Positions 29,700 to 43,900 of a DNA stretch of 64,000 nt are shown here, one piece after another; the stretch's first letter is position 1, and each line of letters begins with the position of its first letter. The notes under the pieces are model-generated. The model saw nothing but the letters and a program-made list of their open reading frames with translations, searched no databases and was not told the origin of the DNA. The stretch lies in contig NC_058519.1 in NCBI RefSeq assembly GCF_904849725.1, forward strand, positions 20,629,267-20,693,266. Reading direction: 5' to 3'. This DNA comes from Hordeum vulgare subsp. vulgare (taxonomy: Eukaryota; Streptophyta; Magnoliopsida; Poales; Poaceae). Made by a program: the position numbers and the translations under genes.

Positions 29700-32600
29700 T
29701 CATAATTTCCTCCACATAGCATGTGTTAAAAAGTTGAGAGGGCTACGACAAAAAAGTGATGCAGTTCGTGTAGAAAACTGACAATCTCTCTCGAAGTAGC
29801 ACGGTTTCGAACGAGAACTCATCTCTTACAAAGGGGTTTCATTTTTTTGAACTTATTTGAACTCCATACTTTTTGTGTGTTCAAAATGCACCATTCAAAG
29901 GCACATCACAAAATTTCAACAATTTCTGACTTCATTTGGTATATTTTGTGCATTTACTTTTTTTTGAGCTAGTTGACCCTGAAATTGAAAAGAACTACAA
30001 TTGAACTCTGAAAATGTTGAAAGTTGGCATGCTATCATCATTTCACCCACATAGCATGTGTTAAAAAGTTGAGAGGGCTACGACAAAAACTGGATGTAGT
30101 TCGTGTACAAAACTGACAATCTCTCTTGAAGTAGCAGGGTTTCGAACGAGAACTCATCTCTTACAAAGGGATTTCATTTTTTTGAACTTATTTGAACTCC
30201 ATACTTTTTGTGTGTTTAAAATGCACCATTCAAAGGCACATCACGAAATTTCAACAATTTCTGACTTCATTTGGTATATTTCGTGCATTTACTTATTTTT
30301 TTTGAGCTAGTTGACCCTGAAATTGAAAAGCACTACAATTGAACTCTGAAAATGTTGAAAGTTGGCATGATATCATCATTTCACCCACATAGCATGTGTT
30401 AAAAAGTTGAGAGGGCTACGACAAAAACTGGATGCAGTTCGTGTACAAAACTGACAATCTCTCTCGAAGTAGCAGGGTTTCGAACGAGAACTCATCTCTT
30501 ACAAAGGGATTTCATTTTTTTGAACTTATTTGAATTCCATACTTTTTGTGTGTTTAAAATGCACCATTCAAAGGCACATCACAAAATTTCAACAATTTCC
30601 GACTTCATTTGGTATATTTCGTGCATTTACTTATTTATTTTTTTGAGCTAGTTGACCCTGAAATTGAAAAGCACTACAAATGAACTCTGAAAATGTTGAA
30701 AGTTGGCATGCTATCATCATTTCACCCATATAGCATGTGTTAAAAAGTTGAGAGGGCTACGACAAAAACTGGATGCAGTTCGTGTACAAAACTGACAATC
30801 TCTCTCGAAGTAGCAGGGTTTCGAACGAGAACTCATCTCTTACAAAGGGATTTCATTTTTTTGAACTTATTTGAACTCCATACTTTTTGTGTGTTCAAAA
30901 TGCACCATTCAACGGCACATCACAAAATTTCAACAATTTCCGACTTCATTTGGTATATTTCGTGCATTTACTTATTTATTTTTTTGAGCTAGTTGACCCT
31001 GAAATTGAAAAGCACTACAAATGAACTCTGAAAATGTTGAAAGTTGGCATGCTATCATCATTTCACCCACATAGCATGTGTTAAAAAGTTGAGAGGGCTA
31101 CGACAAAAACTGGATGCAGTTCGTGTACAAAACTGACAATCTCTCTCGAAGTAGCAGGGTTTCGAACGAGAACTCATCTCTTACAAAGGGATTTCACTTT
31201 TTTGAACTTATTTGAATTCCATACTTTTTGTGTGTTCAAAATGCACCATTCAAAGGCACATCACAAAATTTCAACAATTTCCGACTTCATTTGGTATATT
31301 TCGTGCATTTACTTATTTATTTTGAGCTAGTTGACCCAGAAATTGAAAAGCACTACAAATGAACTCTGAAAATGTTGAAAGTTGGCATGCTATCATAATT
31401 TCCTCCACATAGCATGTGTTAAAAAGTTGAGAGGGCAACGACCAAAACTGGATGCAGTTCGTGTACAAAACTGACAATCTCTCTCGAAGTAGCAGGGTTT
31501 CGAACGAGAACTCATCTCTTACAAAGGGATTTCATTTTTTTGAACTTATTTGAACTCCATACTTTTTGTATGTTCAAAATGCACCATTCAAAGGCACATC
31601 ACAAAATTTCAACAATTTTGACTTCATTTGGTATATTTCGTGCATTTACTTATTTTTTTTGAGCTAGTTGACCCAGAAATTGAAAAGGACTACAAATGAA
31701 CTCTGAAAATGTTGAAAGTTGGCATGCTATCATCATTTCACCGACATAGCATGTGTTAAAAAGTTGAGAGGGCTACGACAAAAACTGGATGCAGTTCGTG
31801 TACAAAACTGACAATCTCTCTCGAAGTAGCAGGGTTTCGAACGAGAACTCATCTCTTACAAAGGGATTTCACTTTTTTGAACTTATTTGAACTCCATACT
31901 TTTTGTGTGTTCAAAATGCACCATTCAAAGGCACATCACAAAATTTCAACAATTTCTGACTTCATTTGGAATATTTCGTGCATTTACTTTTTTTTTTGAG
32001 CTAGTTGACCCTGAAATTGAAAAGCACTACAAATGAACTCTGAAAATGTTGAAAGTTGGCATGCTATCATAATTTCCTCCACATAGCATGTGTTAAAAAG
32101 TTGAGAGGGCTACGACAAAAACTGGATGCAGTTCGTGTACAAAACTGACAATCTCTCTCGAAGTAGCAGGGTTTCGAACGAGAACTCATCTCTTACAAAG
32201 GGATTTCATTTTTTTGAACTTATTTGAACTCCATACTTTTTGTGTGTTCAAAATGCACCATTCAAAGGCACATCACAAAATTTCAACAATTTCTGACTTC
32301 ATTTGGTATATTTTGTGCATTTACTTTTTTTTGAGCTAGTTGACCCTGAAATTGAAAAGAACTACAATTGAACTCTGAAAATGTTGAAAGTTGGCATGCT
32401 ATCATCATTTCACCCACATAGCATGTGTTAAAAAGTTGAGAGGGCTACGACAAAAACTGGATGTAGTTCGTGTACAAAACTGACAATCTCTCTTGAAGTA
32501 GAAGGGTTTCGAACGAGAACTCATCTCTTACAAAGGGATTTCATTTTTTTGAACTTATTTGAACTCCATACTTTTTGTGTGTTTAAAATGCACCATTCAA

Positions 32601-35600
32601 AGGCACATCACGAAATTTCAACAATTTCTGACTTCATTTGGTATATTTCGTGCATTTACTTATTTTTTTTGAGCTAGTTGACCCTGAAATTGAAAAGCAC
32701 TACAATTGAACTCTGAAAATGTTGAAAGTTGGCATGATATCATCATTTCACCCACATAGCATGTGTTAAAAAGTTGAGAGGGCTACGACAAAAACTGGAT
32801 GCAGTTCGTGTACAAAACTGACAATCTCTCTCGAAGTAGCAGGGTTTCGAACGAGAACTCATCTCTTACAAAGGGATTTCATTTTTTTGAACTTATTTGA
32901 ATTCCATACTTTTTGTGTGTTCAAAATGCACCATTCAAAGGCACATCACAAAATTTCAACAATTTCTGACTTCATTTGGTATATTTCGTGCATTTACTTA
33001 TTTTTTTTTTTGAGCTAGTTGACCCTGAAATTGAAAAGCACTACAAATGAACTCTGAAAATGTTGAAAGTTGGCATGCTATCATCATTTCACCCATATAG
33101 CATGTGTTAAAAAGTTGAGAGGGCTACGACAAAAACTGGATGCAGTTCGTGTACAAAACTGACAATCTCTCTCGAAGTAGCAGGGTTTCGAACGAGAACT
33201 CATCTCTTACAAAGGGATTTCATTTTTTTGAACTTATTTGAACTCCATACTTTTTGTGTGTTCAAAACGCACCATTCAAAGGCACATCACAAAATTTCAA
33301 CAATTTCCGACTTCATTTGGTATATTTCGTGGATTTACTTATTTATTTTTTTGAGCTAGTTGACCCTGAAATTGAAAAGCACTACAAATGAACTCTGAAA
33401 ATGTTGAAAGTTGGCATGCTATCATCATTTCACCCACATAGCATGTGTTAAAAAGTTGAGAGGGCTACGACAAAAACTGGATGCAGTTCGTGTACAAAAC
33501 TGACAATCTCTCTCGAAGTAGCAGGGTTTTGAACGAGAACTCATCTCTTACAAAGGGATTTCACTTTTTTGAACTTATTTGAATTCCATACTTTTTGTGT
33601 GTTCAAAATGCACCATTCAAAGGCACATCACAAAATTTCAACAATTTCCGACTTCATTTGGTATATTTCGTGCATTTACTTATTTATTTTGAGCTAGTTG
33701 ACCCAGAAATTGAAAAGCACTACAAATGAACTCTGAAAATGTTGAAAGTTGGCATGCTATCATAATTTCCTCCACATAGCATGTGTTAAAAAGTTGAGAG
33801 GGCAACGACCAAAACTGGATGCAGTTCGTGTACAAAACTGACAATCTCTCTCGAAGTAGCAGGGTTTCGAACGAGAACTCATCTCTTACAAAGGGATTTC
33901 ATTTTTTTGAACGTATTTGAACTCCATGCTTTTTGTATGTTCAAAATGCACCATTCAAAGGCACATCACAAAATTTCAACAATTTTGACTTCATTTGGTA
34001 TATTTCGTGCATTTACTTATTTTTTTTGAGCTAGTTGACCCAGAAATTGAAAAGCACTACAAATGAACTCTGAAAATGTTGAAAGTTGGCATGCTATCAT
34101 CATTTCACCGACATAGCATGTGTTAAAAAGTTGAGAGGGCTACGACAAAAACTGGATGCAGTTCGTGTACAAAACTGACAATCTCTCTCGAAGTAGCAGG
34201 GTTTCGAACGAGAACTCATCTCTTACAAAGGGATTTCACTTTTTTGAACTTATTTGAACTCCATACTTTTTGTGTGTTCAAAATGCACCATTCAAAGGCA
34301 CATCACAAAATTTCAACAATTTCTGACTTCATTTGGAATATTTCGTGCATTTACTTTTTTTTTGAGCTAGTTGACCCTGAAATTGAAAAGCACTACAAAT
34401 GAACTCTGAAAATGTTGAAAGTTGGCATGCTATCATAATTTCCTCCACATAGCATGTGTTAAAAAGTTGAGAGGGCTACGACAAAAACTGGATGCAGTTC
34501 GTGTACAAAACTGACAATCTCTCTCGAAGTAGCAGGGTTTCGAACGAGAACTCATCTCTTACAAAGGGATTTCATTTTTTTGAACTTATTTGAACTCCAT
34601 ACTTTTTGTGTGTTCAAAATGCACCATTCAAAGGCACATCACAAAATTTCAACAATTTCTGACTTCATTTGGTATATTTTGTGCATTTACTTTTTTTTGA
34701 GCTAGTTGACCCTGAAATTGAAAAGAACTACAATTGAACTATGAAAATGTTGAAAGTTGGCATGCTATCATCATTTCACCCACATAGCATGTGTTAAAAA
34801 TTTGAGAGGGCTACGACAAAAACTGGATGTAGTTCGTGTACAAAACTGACAATCTCTCTTGAAGTAGAAGGGTTTCGAACGAGAACTTATCTCTTACAAA
34901 GGGATTTCATTTTTTTGAACTTGTTTGAACTCCATACTTTTTGTGTGTTTAAAATGCACCATTCAAAGGCACATCACGAAATTTCAACAATTTCTGACTT
35001 CATTTGGTATATTTCGTGCATTTACTTATTTTTTTTGAGCTAGTTGACCCTGAAATTGAAAAGCACTACAATTGAACTCTGAAAATGTTGAAAGTTGGCA
35101 TGCTATCATCATTTCACCTACATAGCATGTGTTAAAAACTTGAGAGGGCTACGACAAAAACTGGATGCAGTTCGTGTACAAAACTGACAATCTCTCTCGA
35201 AGTAGCAGGGTTTCGAACGAGAACTCATCTCTTACAAAGGGATTTCATTTTTTTGAACTTATTTGAATTCCATACTTTTTGTGTGTTCAAAATGCACCAT
35301 TCAAAGGCACATCACAAAATTTCAACAATTTCCGACTTCATTTGGTATATTTCGTGCATTTACTTATTTATTTTTTTGAGCTAGTTGACCCTGAAATTGA
35401 AAAGCACTACAAATGAACTCTGAAAATGTTGAAAGTTGGCATGCTATCATCATTTCACCCACATAGCATGTGTTAAAAAGTTGAGAGGGCTACGACAAAA
35501 ACTGGATGCAGTTCGTGTACAAAACTGACAATCTCTCTCGAAGTAGCAGGGTTTCGAACGAGAACTCATCTCTTACAAAGGGATTTCATTTTTTTGAACT

Positions 35601-36200
35601 TATTTGAACTCCATACTTTTTGTGTGTTCAAAACGCACCATTCAAAGGCACATCACAAAATTTCAACAATTTCCGACTTCATTTGGTATATTTCATGCAT
35701 TTACTTATTTATTTTTTTGAGCTAGTTGACCCTGAAATTGAAAAGCACTACAAATGAACTCTGAAAATGTTGAAAGTTGGCATGCTATCATCATTTCACC
35801 CACATAGCATGTGTTAAAAAGTTGAGAGGGCTACGACAAAAACTGGATGCAGTTCGTGTACAAAACTGACAATCTCTCTCGAAGTAGCAGGGTTTCGAAC
35901 GAGAACTCATCTCTTACAAAGGGATTTCACTTTTTTGAACTTATTTGAATTCCATACTTTTTGTGTGTTCAAAATGCACCATTCAAAGGCACATCACAAA
36001 ATTTCAACAATTTTTGACTTCATTTGGTATATTTCGTGCATTTATTTATTTATTTTGAGCTAGTTGACCCTGAAATTGAAAAGCACTACAAATGAACTCT
36101 GAAAATGTTGAAAGTTGGCATGCTATCATAATTTCCTCCACATAGCATGTGTTAAAAAGTTGAGAGGGCTACGACAAAAACTGGATGCAGTTCGTGCACG
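29700..36200 (+). repeat. 7-monomer higher-order repeat (2.37 kb), about 2.8 copies
   Basis: Private variants recur every 2366-2367 bp. GTATATTTTGTGCATTTAC followed by AAGAACTACAATTG lies at about 29942, 32308 and 34674. GGCAACGACCAAAACTGG lies at about 31434 and 33801. TTGGCATGATATC lies at about 30362 and 32729. GTAGAAGGG lies at about 32499 and 34865. The three copies are very similar over long stretches. The unit has the same monomer number as the block at 10.1-14.5 kb but different diagnostic variants, so it is a separate amplification. Confidence 0.8.
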
Positions 36201-39200
36201 AAACTGACAATCTCTCTCGAAGTAGCAGGGTTTCGAACGAGAACTCATCTCTTACAAAGGGATTTCATTTTTTTGAACTTATTTGAACTCCATATTTTGT
36301 GTATGTTCAAAATGCACCATTCAAAGGCACATCACAAAATTTCAACAATTTTGACTTCATTTGGTATATTTCGTGCATTTACTTATTTTTTTTGAGCTAG
36401 TTGACCCTGAAATTGAAAAGCACTACAAATGAACTCTGAAAATGTTGAAAGTTGGCATGCTATCATCATTTCACCCACATAGCATGTGTTAAAAAGTTGA
36501 GAGGGCTACGACAAAAACTGGATGCAGTTCGTGTACAAAACTGACAATCTCTCTCGAAGTAGCACAGTTTCGAACGAGAACTCATCTCTTACAAAGGGAT
36601 TTCATTTTTTAAAACTTATTTGAACTCCATACTTTTTTTGTGTTCAAAATGCACCATTGAAAGGCACATCACAAAATTTCAACAATTTCCGACTTCATTT
36701 GGTATATTTCGTGCATTTACTTATTTTTTTTTTTGAGCTAGTTGACCCTGAAATTGAAAAGCACTACAAATGAACTCTGAAAATGTTGAAAGTTGGCATG
36801 CTATCATCATTTCACCCACATAGCATGTGTTGAAAAGTTGAGAGGGCTACGACAAAAACTGGATGCAGTTCGTGTACAAAACTAACAATCTCTCTCGAAG
36901 TAGCAGGGTTTCGAACGAGAACTCATCTCTTACAACGGGATTTCATTTTTTTGAACTTATTTGAACTCCATACTTTTTGTGTGTTCAAAATGCACCATTC
37001 AAAGGAACATCACAATATTTCAACAATTTCTGACTTCATTTGGTTTATTTCGTGCATTTACTTATTTTTTTTGAGCTAGTTGACCCTGAAATTGAAAAGC
37101 ACTACAAATGAACTCTGAAAATGTTGAAAGTTGGCATGCTATCATCATTTCACCCACGTAGCATGTGTTAAAAAGTTGAGAGGGATACGACAAAAACTGG
37201 ATGCAGTTCGTGTACAAAACTGACAATCTCTCTCGAAGTAGCAAGGTTTCGAACGAGAACTCATCTCTTACAAAGGGATTTATTTTTTTGAACTTATTTG
37301 AACTCCATACTTTTTGTGTGTTCAAAATGCACCATTCAAAGGCACATCACAAAATTTCAACAATTTTGACTTCATTTCGTATATTTCGTGCATTTACTTA
37401 TTTATTTTTTGAGCTAGTTGACCCAGAAATTGAAAAGCACTACAAATGAACTCTGGAAATGTTCAAAGTTGGCATGCTATCATCATTTCACCCACATAGC
37501 ATGTGTTAAAAAGTTGAGAGGGCTACGACAAAAACTGGATGCAGTTCGTGTACAGAACTGACAATCTCTCTCGAAGTAGCATGGTTTCGAATGAGAACTC
37601 ATCTCTTACAAAGGGATTTCATTTTTTTGAACTTATTTGAACTCCATACTTTTTGTGTGTTCAAAATGCACCATTCAATGGCACATCACAAAATTTCAAC
37701 AATTTCCGACTTCATTTGGTATATTTCGTGCATGTACTTTTTTTTTGAGCTAGTTGACCCTGAAATTGAAAAGCACTACAAATGAACTCTGAAAATGTTG
37801 AAAGTTTGCATGCTATCATCATTTCACCCACATAGCATGTGTTAAAAAGTTGAGAGGTCTACGACAAAAACTGGATGCAGTTTGTGCACGAAACTGACAA
37901 TCTCTCTCGAAGTAGCAGGGTTTCGAACGAGAACTCATCTCTTACAAAGGGATTTCATTTTTTTGAACTTATTTGAACTCCATATTTTGTGTGTGTTCAA
38001 AATGCACCATTCAAAGGCACATCACAAAATTTCAACAATTTCCGACTTCATTTGGTATATTTCGTGCATTTACTTATTTATTTTTTTGAGCTAGTTGACC
38101 CTGAAATTGAAAAGCACTACAAATGAACTCTGAAAATGTTGAAAGTTGGCATGCTATCATCATTTCACCCACATAGCATGTGTTAAAAAGTTGAGAGGGC
38201 TACGACAAAAACTGGATGCAGTTCGTGTACAAAACTGACAATCTCTCTCGAAGTAGCAGGGTTTCGAACGAGAACTCATCTCTTACAAAGGGATTTCATT
38301 TTTTTGAACTTATTTGAACTCCATACTTTTTGTGTGTTCAAAACGCACCATTCAAAGGCACATCACAAAATTTCAACAATTTCCGACTTCATTTGGTATA
38401 TTTCGTGCATTTACTTATTTATTTTTTTGAGCTAGTTGACCCTGAAATTGAAAAGCACTACAAATGAACTCTGAAAATGTTGAAAGTTGGCATGCTATCA
38501 TCATTTCACCCACATAGCATGTGTTAAAAAGTTGAGAGGGCTACGACAAAAACTGGATGCAGTTCGTGTACAAAACTGACAATCTCTCTCGAAGTAGCAG
38601 GGTTTCGAACGAGAACTCATCTCTTACAAAGGGATTTCACTTTTTTGAACTTATTTGAATTCCATACTTTTTGTGTGTTCAAAATGCACCATTCAAAGGC
38701 ACATCACAAAATTTCAACAATTTTTGACTTCATTTGGTATATTTCGTGCATTTATTTATTTATTTTGAGCTAGTTGACCCTGAAATTGAAAAGCACTACA
38801 AATGAACTCTGAAAATGTTGAAAGTTGGCATGCTATCATAATTTCCTCCACATAGCATGTGTTAAAAAGTTGAGAGGGCTACGACAAAAACTGGATGCAG
38901 TTCGTGCACGAAACTGACAATCTCTCTCGAAGTAGCAGGGTTTCGAACGAGAACTCATCTCTTACAAAGGGATTTCATTTTTTTGAACTTATTTGAACTC
39001 CATATTTTGTGTATGTTCAAAATGCACCATTCAAAGGCACATCACAAAATTTCAACAATTTTGACTTCATTTGGTATATTTCGTGCATTTACTTATTTTT
39101 TTTGAGCTAGTTGACCCTGAAATTGAAAAGCACTACAAATGAACTCTGAAAATGTTGAAAGTTGGCATGCTATCATCATTTCACCCACATAGCATGTGTT

Positions 39201-40900
39201 AAAAAGTTGAGAGGGCTACGACAAAAACTGGATGCAGTTCGTGTACAAAACTGACAATCTCTCTCGAAGTAGCACAGTTTCGAACGAGAACTCATCTCTT
39301 ACAAAGGGATTTCATTTTTTAAAACTTATTTGAACTCCATACTTTTTTTGTGTTCAAAATGCACCATTGAAAGGCACATCACAAAATTTCAACAATTTCC
39401 GACTTCATTTGGTATATTTCGTGCATTTACTTATTTTTTTTTTGAGCTAGTTGACCCTGAAATTGAAAAGCACTACAAATGAACTCTGAAAATGTTGAAA
39501 GTTGGCATGCTATCATCATTTCACCCACATAGCATGTGTTGAAAAGTTGAGAGGGCTACGACAAAAACTGGATGCAGTTCGTGTACAAAACTAACAATCT
39601 CTCTCGAAGTAGCAGGGTTTCGAACGAGAACTCATCTCTTACAACGGGATTTCATTTTTTTGAACTTATTTGAACTCCATACTTTTTGTGTGTTCAAAAT
39701 GCACCATTCAAAGGAACATCACAATATTTCAACAATTTCTGACTTCATTTGGTTTATTTCGTGCATTTACTTATTTTTTTTGAGCTAGTTGACCCTGAAA
39801 TTGAAAAGCACTACAAATGAACTCTGAAAATGTTGAAAGTTGGCATGCTATCATCATTTCACCCACGTAGCATGTGTTAAAAAGTTGAGAGGGATACGAC
39901 AAAAACTAGATGCAGTTCGTGTACAAAACTGACAATCTCTCTCGAAGTAGCAAGGTTTCGAACGAGAACTCATCTCTTACAAAGGGATTTATTTTTTTGA
40001 ACTTATTTGAACTCCATACTTTTTGTGTGTTCAAAATGCACCATTCAAAGGCACATCACAAAATTTCAACAATTTTGACTTCATTTCGTATATTTCGTGC
40101 ATTTACTTATTTATTTTTTGAGCTAGTTGACCCAGAAATTGAAAAGCACTACAAATGAACTCTGAAAATGTTCAAAGTTGGCATGCTATCATCATTTCAC
40201 CCACATAGCATGTGTTAAAAAGTTGAGAGGGCTACGACAAAAACTGGATGCAGTTCGTGTACAGAACTGACAATCTCTCTCGAAGTAGCATGGTTTCGAA
40301 TGAGAACTCATCTCTTACAAAGGGATTTCATTTTTTTGAACTTATTTGAACTCCATACTTTTTGTGTGTTCAAAATGCACCATTCAATGGCACATCACAA
40401 AATTTCAACAATTTCCGACTTCATTTGGTATATTTCGTGCATTTACTTTTTTTTTGAGCTAGTTGACCCTGAAATTGAAAAGCACTACAAATGAACTCTG
40501 AAAATGTTGAAAGTTTGCATGCTATCATCATTTCACCCACATAGCATGTGTTAAAAAGTTGAGAGGTCTACGACAAAAACTGGATGCAGTTTGTGCACGA
40601 AACTGACAATCTCTCTCGAAGTAGCAGGGTTTCGAACGAGAACTCATCTCTTACAAAGGGATTTCATTTTTTTGAACTTATTTGAACTCCATATTTTGTG
40701 TGTGTTCAAAATGCACCATTCAAAGGCACATCACAAAATTTCAACAATTTTGACTTCATTTGGTATATTTCGTGCATTTACTTATTTTTTTTGAGCTAGT
40801 TGACCCAGAAATTGAAAAGCACTACAAATGAACTCTGAAAATGTTGAAAGTTGGCATGCTATCATCATTTCACCCACATAGCATGTGTTAAAAAGTTGAG
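35500..40900 (+). repeat. 8-monomer higher-order repeat (2.71 kb), two copies
   Basis: Several rare variants are duplicated about 2709 bp apart. TTCGTGCACGAAACTG lies at about 36191 and 38901. The AGCACAGTTTCG monomer, GTGTTGAAAAG, ACAACGGGATTTC and GGGATACGAC monomers follow in the same order in both copies. The open frame at 37201 recurs at 39910. The copies are close to identical; differences include T-run length near 36725 versus 39433, and GGATGC versus AGATGC near 39908. Confidence 0.8.
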
Positions 40901-43900
40901 AGGGCTACGACAAAAACTGGATGCAGTTCGTGTACAAAACTGACAATCTCTCTCGAAGTAGCACGGTTTCGAACGAGAACTTATCTCTTACAAAGGGATT
41001 TCAATTTTTAAAACTTATTTGAACTCCATACTTTTTGTGTGTTCAAAATGCACCATTCAAAGGCACATCACAAAATTTCAACAATTTCCGACTTCATTTG
41101 GTATATTTCGTGCATTTACTTATTTTTTTTTGAGCTAGTTGACCCTGAAATTGAAAAGCACTACAAATGAACTCTGAAAATGTTGAAAGTTGGCATGCTA
41201 TCATCATTTCACCCACTTAGCATGTGTTAAAAAGTTGAGAGGGCTACGACAAAAACTGGATGCAGTTCGTGTACAAAACTAACAATCTCTCTCGAAGTAG
41301 CAGGGTTTCGAATGAGAACTCATCTCTTACAAAGGGATTTCATTTTTTTGAACTTATTTGAACTCCATACTTTTTGTGTGTTCAAAATGCACCATTCAAA
41401 GGAACATCACAATATTTCAACAATTTCTGACTTCATTTGGTTTATTTCGTGCATTTACTTATTTTTTTTGAGCTAGTTGACCCAGAAATTGAAAAGCACT
41501 ACAAATGAACTCTGAAAATGTTGAAAGTTGGCATGCTATCATCATTTCACCCACGTAGCATGTGTTTAAAAGTTGAGAGGGATACGACAAAAACTGGATG
41601 CAGTTCGTGTACAAAACTGACAATCTCTCTCGAAGTAGCAAGGTTTCGAACGAGAACTCATCTCTTACAAAGGGATTTATTTTTTTGAACTTATTTGAAC
41701 TCCATACTTTTTGTGTGTTCAAAATGCACCATTCAAAGGCACATCACAAAATTTCAACAATTTTGACTTCATTTCGTATATTTCGTGCATTTACTTATTT
41801 TTTTTGAGCTAGTTGACCCAGAAATTGAAAAGCACTACAAATGAACTCTAAAAATGTTGAAAGTTGGCATGCTATCATCATTTCACCCACATAGCATGTG
41901 TTAAAAAGTTGAGAGGGCTACGACAAAAACTGGATGCAGTTCGTGTACAAAACTGACAATCTCTCTCGAAGTAGCAGGGTTTCGAACGAGAACTCATCTC
42001 TTACAAAGGGATTTCACTTTTTTGAACTTATTTGAACTCCATACTTTTTGTGTGTTCAAAATGCACCATTCAAAGGCACATCACAAAATTTCAACAATTT
42101 CTGACTTCATTTGGTATATTTCGTGCATTTACTTATTTTTTTTGAGCTAGTTGACCCTGAAATTGAAAAGCACTACAAATGAACTCTGAAAATGTTGAAA
42201 GTTGGCATGCTATCATAATTTCCTCCACATAGCATGTGTTAAAAAGTTGAGAGGGCTACGACGAAAACTGGATGCAGTTCGTGTACAAAACTAACAATCT
42301 CTCTCGAAGTAGGAGGGTTGGGAACGAGAAATCATCTCTTACAAAGGGATTTTATTTTTTTGAACTTATTTGAACTCCATACTTTTTGTGTGTTCAAAAT
42401 GCACCATTCAAAGGCACATCACAAAATTTCAACAATTTCTGACTTCATTTGGTATATTTTGTGCATTTACTTTTTTTTTGAGCTAGTTGACCGTGAAATT
42501 GAAAAGAACTACAATTGAACTATGAAAATGTTGAAAGTTGGCATGCTATCATCATTTCACCCACATAGCATGTGTTAAAAAGTTGAGAGGGCTACGACAA
42601 AAACTGGATGTAGTTCGTGTACAAAACTGACAATCTCTCTCGAAGTAGCAGGGTTTCGAACGAGAACTCATCTCTTACAAAGGGATTTCATTTTTTTGAA
42701 CTTATTTGAACTCCATACTTTTTGTATGTTCAAAATGCACCATTCAAAGGCACATCACAAAATTTCAACAATTTTGACTTCATTTGGTATATTTCGTGCA
42801 TTTACTTTTTTTTTTGAGCTAGTTGACCCAGAAATTGCAAAGCACTACAAATGAACTCTGAAAATGTTCAAAGTTGGCATGCTATCATCATTTCACCCAC
42901 ATAGCATGTGTTAAAAAGTTGAGAGGGCTACGACAAAAACTGGATGCAGTTCGTGTACAAAACTGACAATCTCTCTCGAAGTAGCACGGTTTCGAACGAG
43001 AACTCATCTCTTACAAAGGGATTTCATTTTTTTGAACTTATTTGAACTCCATACTTTTTGTGTGTTCAAAATGCACGATTCAAAGGCACATCACAAAATT
43101 TCAACAATTTCTGACTTCATTTGGTATATTTCGTGCATTTACTTTTTTTTTTGAGCTAGTTGACCCTGAAATTGAAAAGCACTACAAATGAACTCTGAAA
43201 ATATTGAAAGTTGGCATGCTATCATCCTTTCACCCTCATAGCATGTGTTAAAAAGTTGAGATGGCTACGACAAAAATTGGATGCAGTTCGTGTACAAAAC
43301 TGACAATCTCTCTCGAAGTAGTAGGGTTTCGAACGAGAACTAATCTCTTACAAAGGGATTTCATTTTTTTGAACTTATTTGAACTCCATACTTTTTGTAT
43401 GTTCAAAATGCACCATTCAAAGGCACATCACAAAATTTCAACAATTTTGACTTCATTTGGTATATTTCGTGCATTTACTTATTTTTTTTTTGAGCTAGTT
43501 GACCCTGAAATTGAAAAGCACTACAAATGAACTCTGAAAATGTTGAAAGTTGGCATGCTATCATCATTTCACCCACATAGCATGTGTTGAAAAGTTGTGA
43601 GGGCTACGACAAAAACTGGATGCAGTTCGTGTACAAAACTAACAATCTCTCTCGAAGTAGCAGGGTTTCGAACGAGAACTCATCTCTTACAACGGGATTT
43701 CATTTTTTTGAACTTATTTGAACTCCATACTTTTTGTGTGTTCAAAATGCACCATTCAAAGGAACATCACAATATTTCAACAATTTCTGACTTCATTTGG
43801 TTTATTTCGTGCATTTACTTATTTTTTTTGAGCTAGTTGACCCTGAAATTGAAAAGCACTACAAATGAACTCTGAAAATGTTGAAAGTTGGCATGCTATC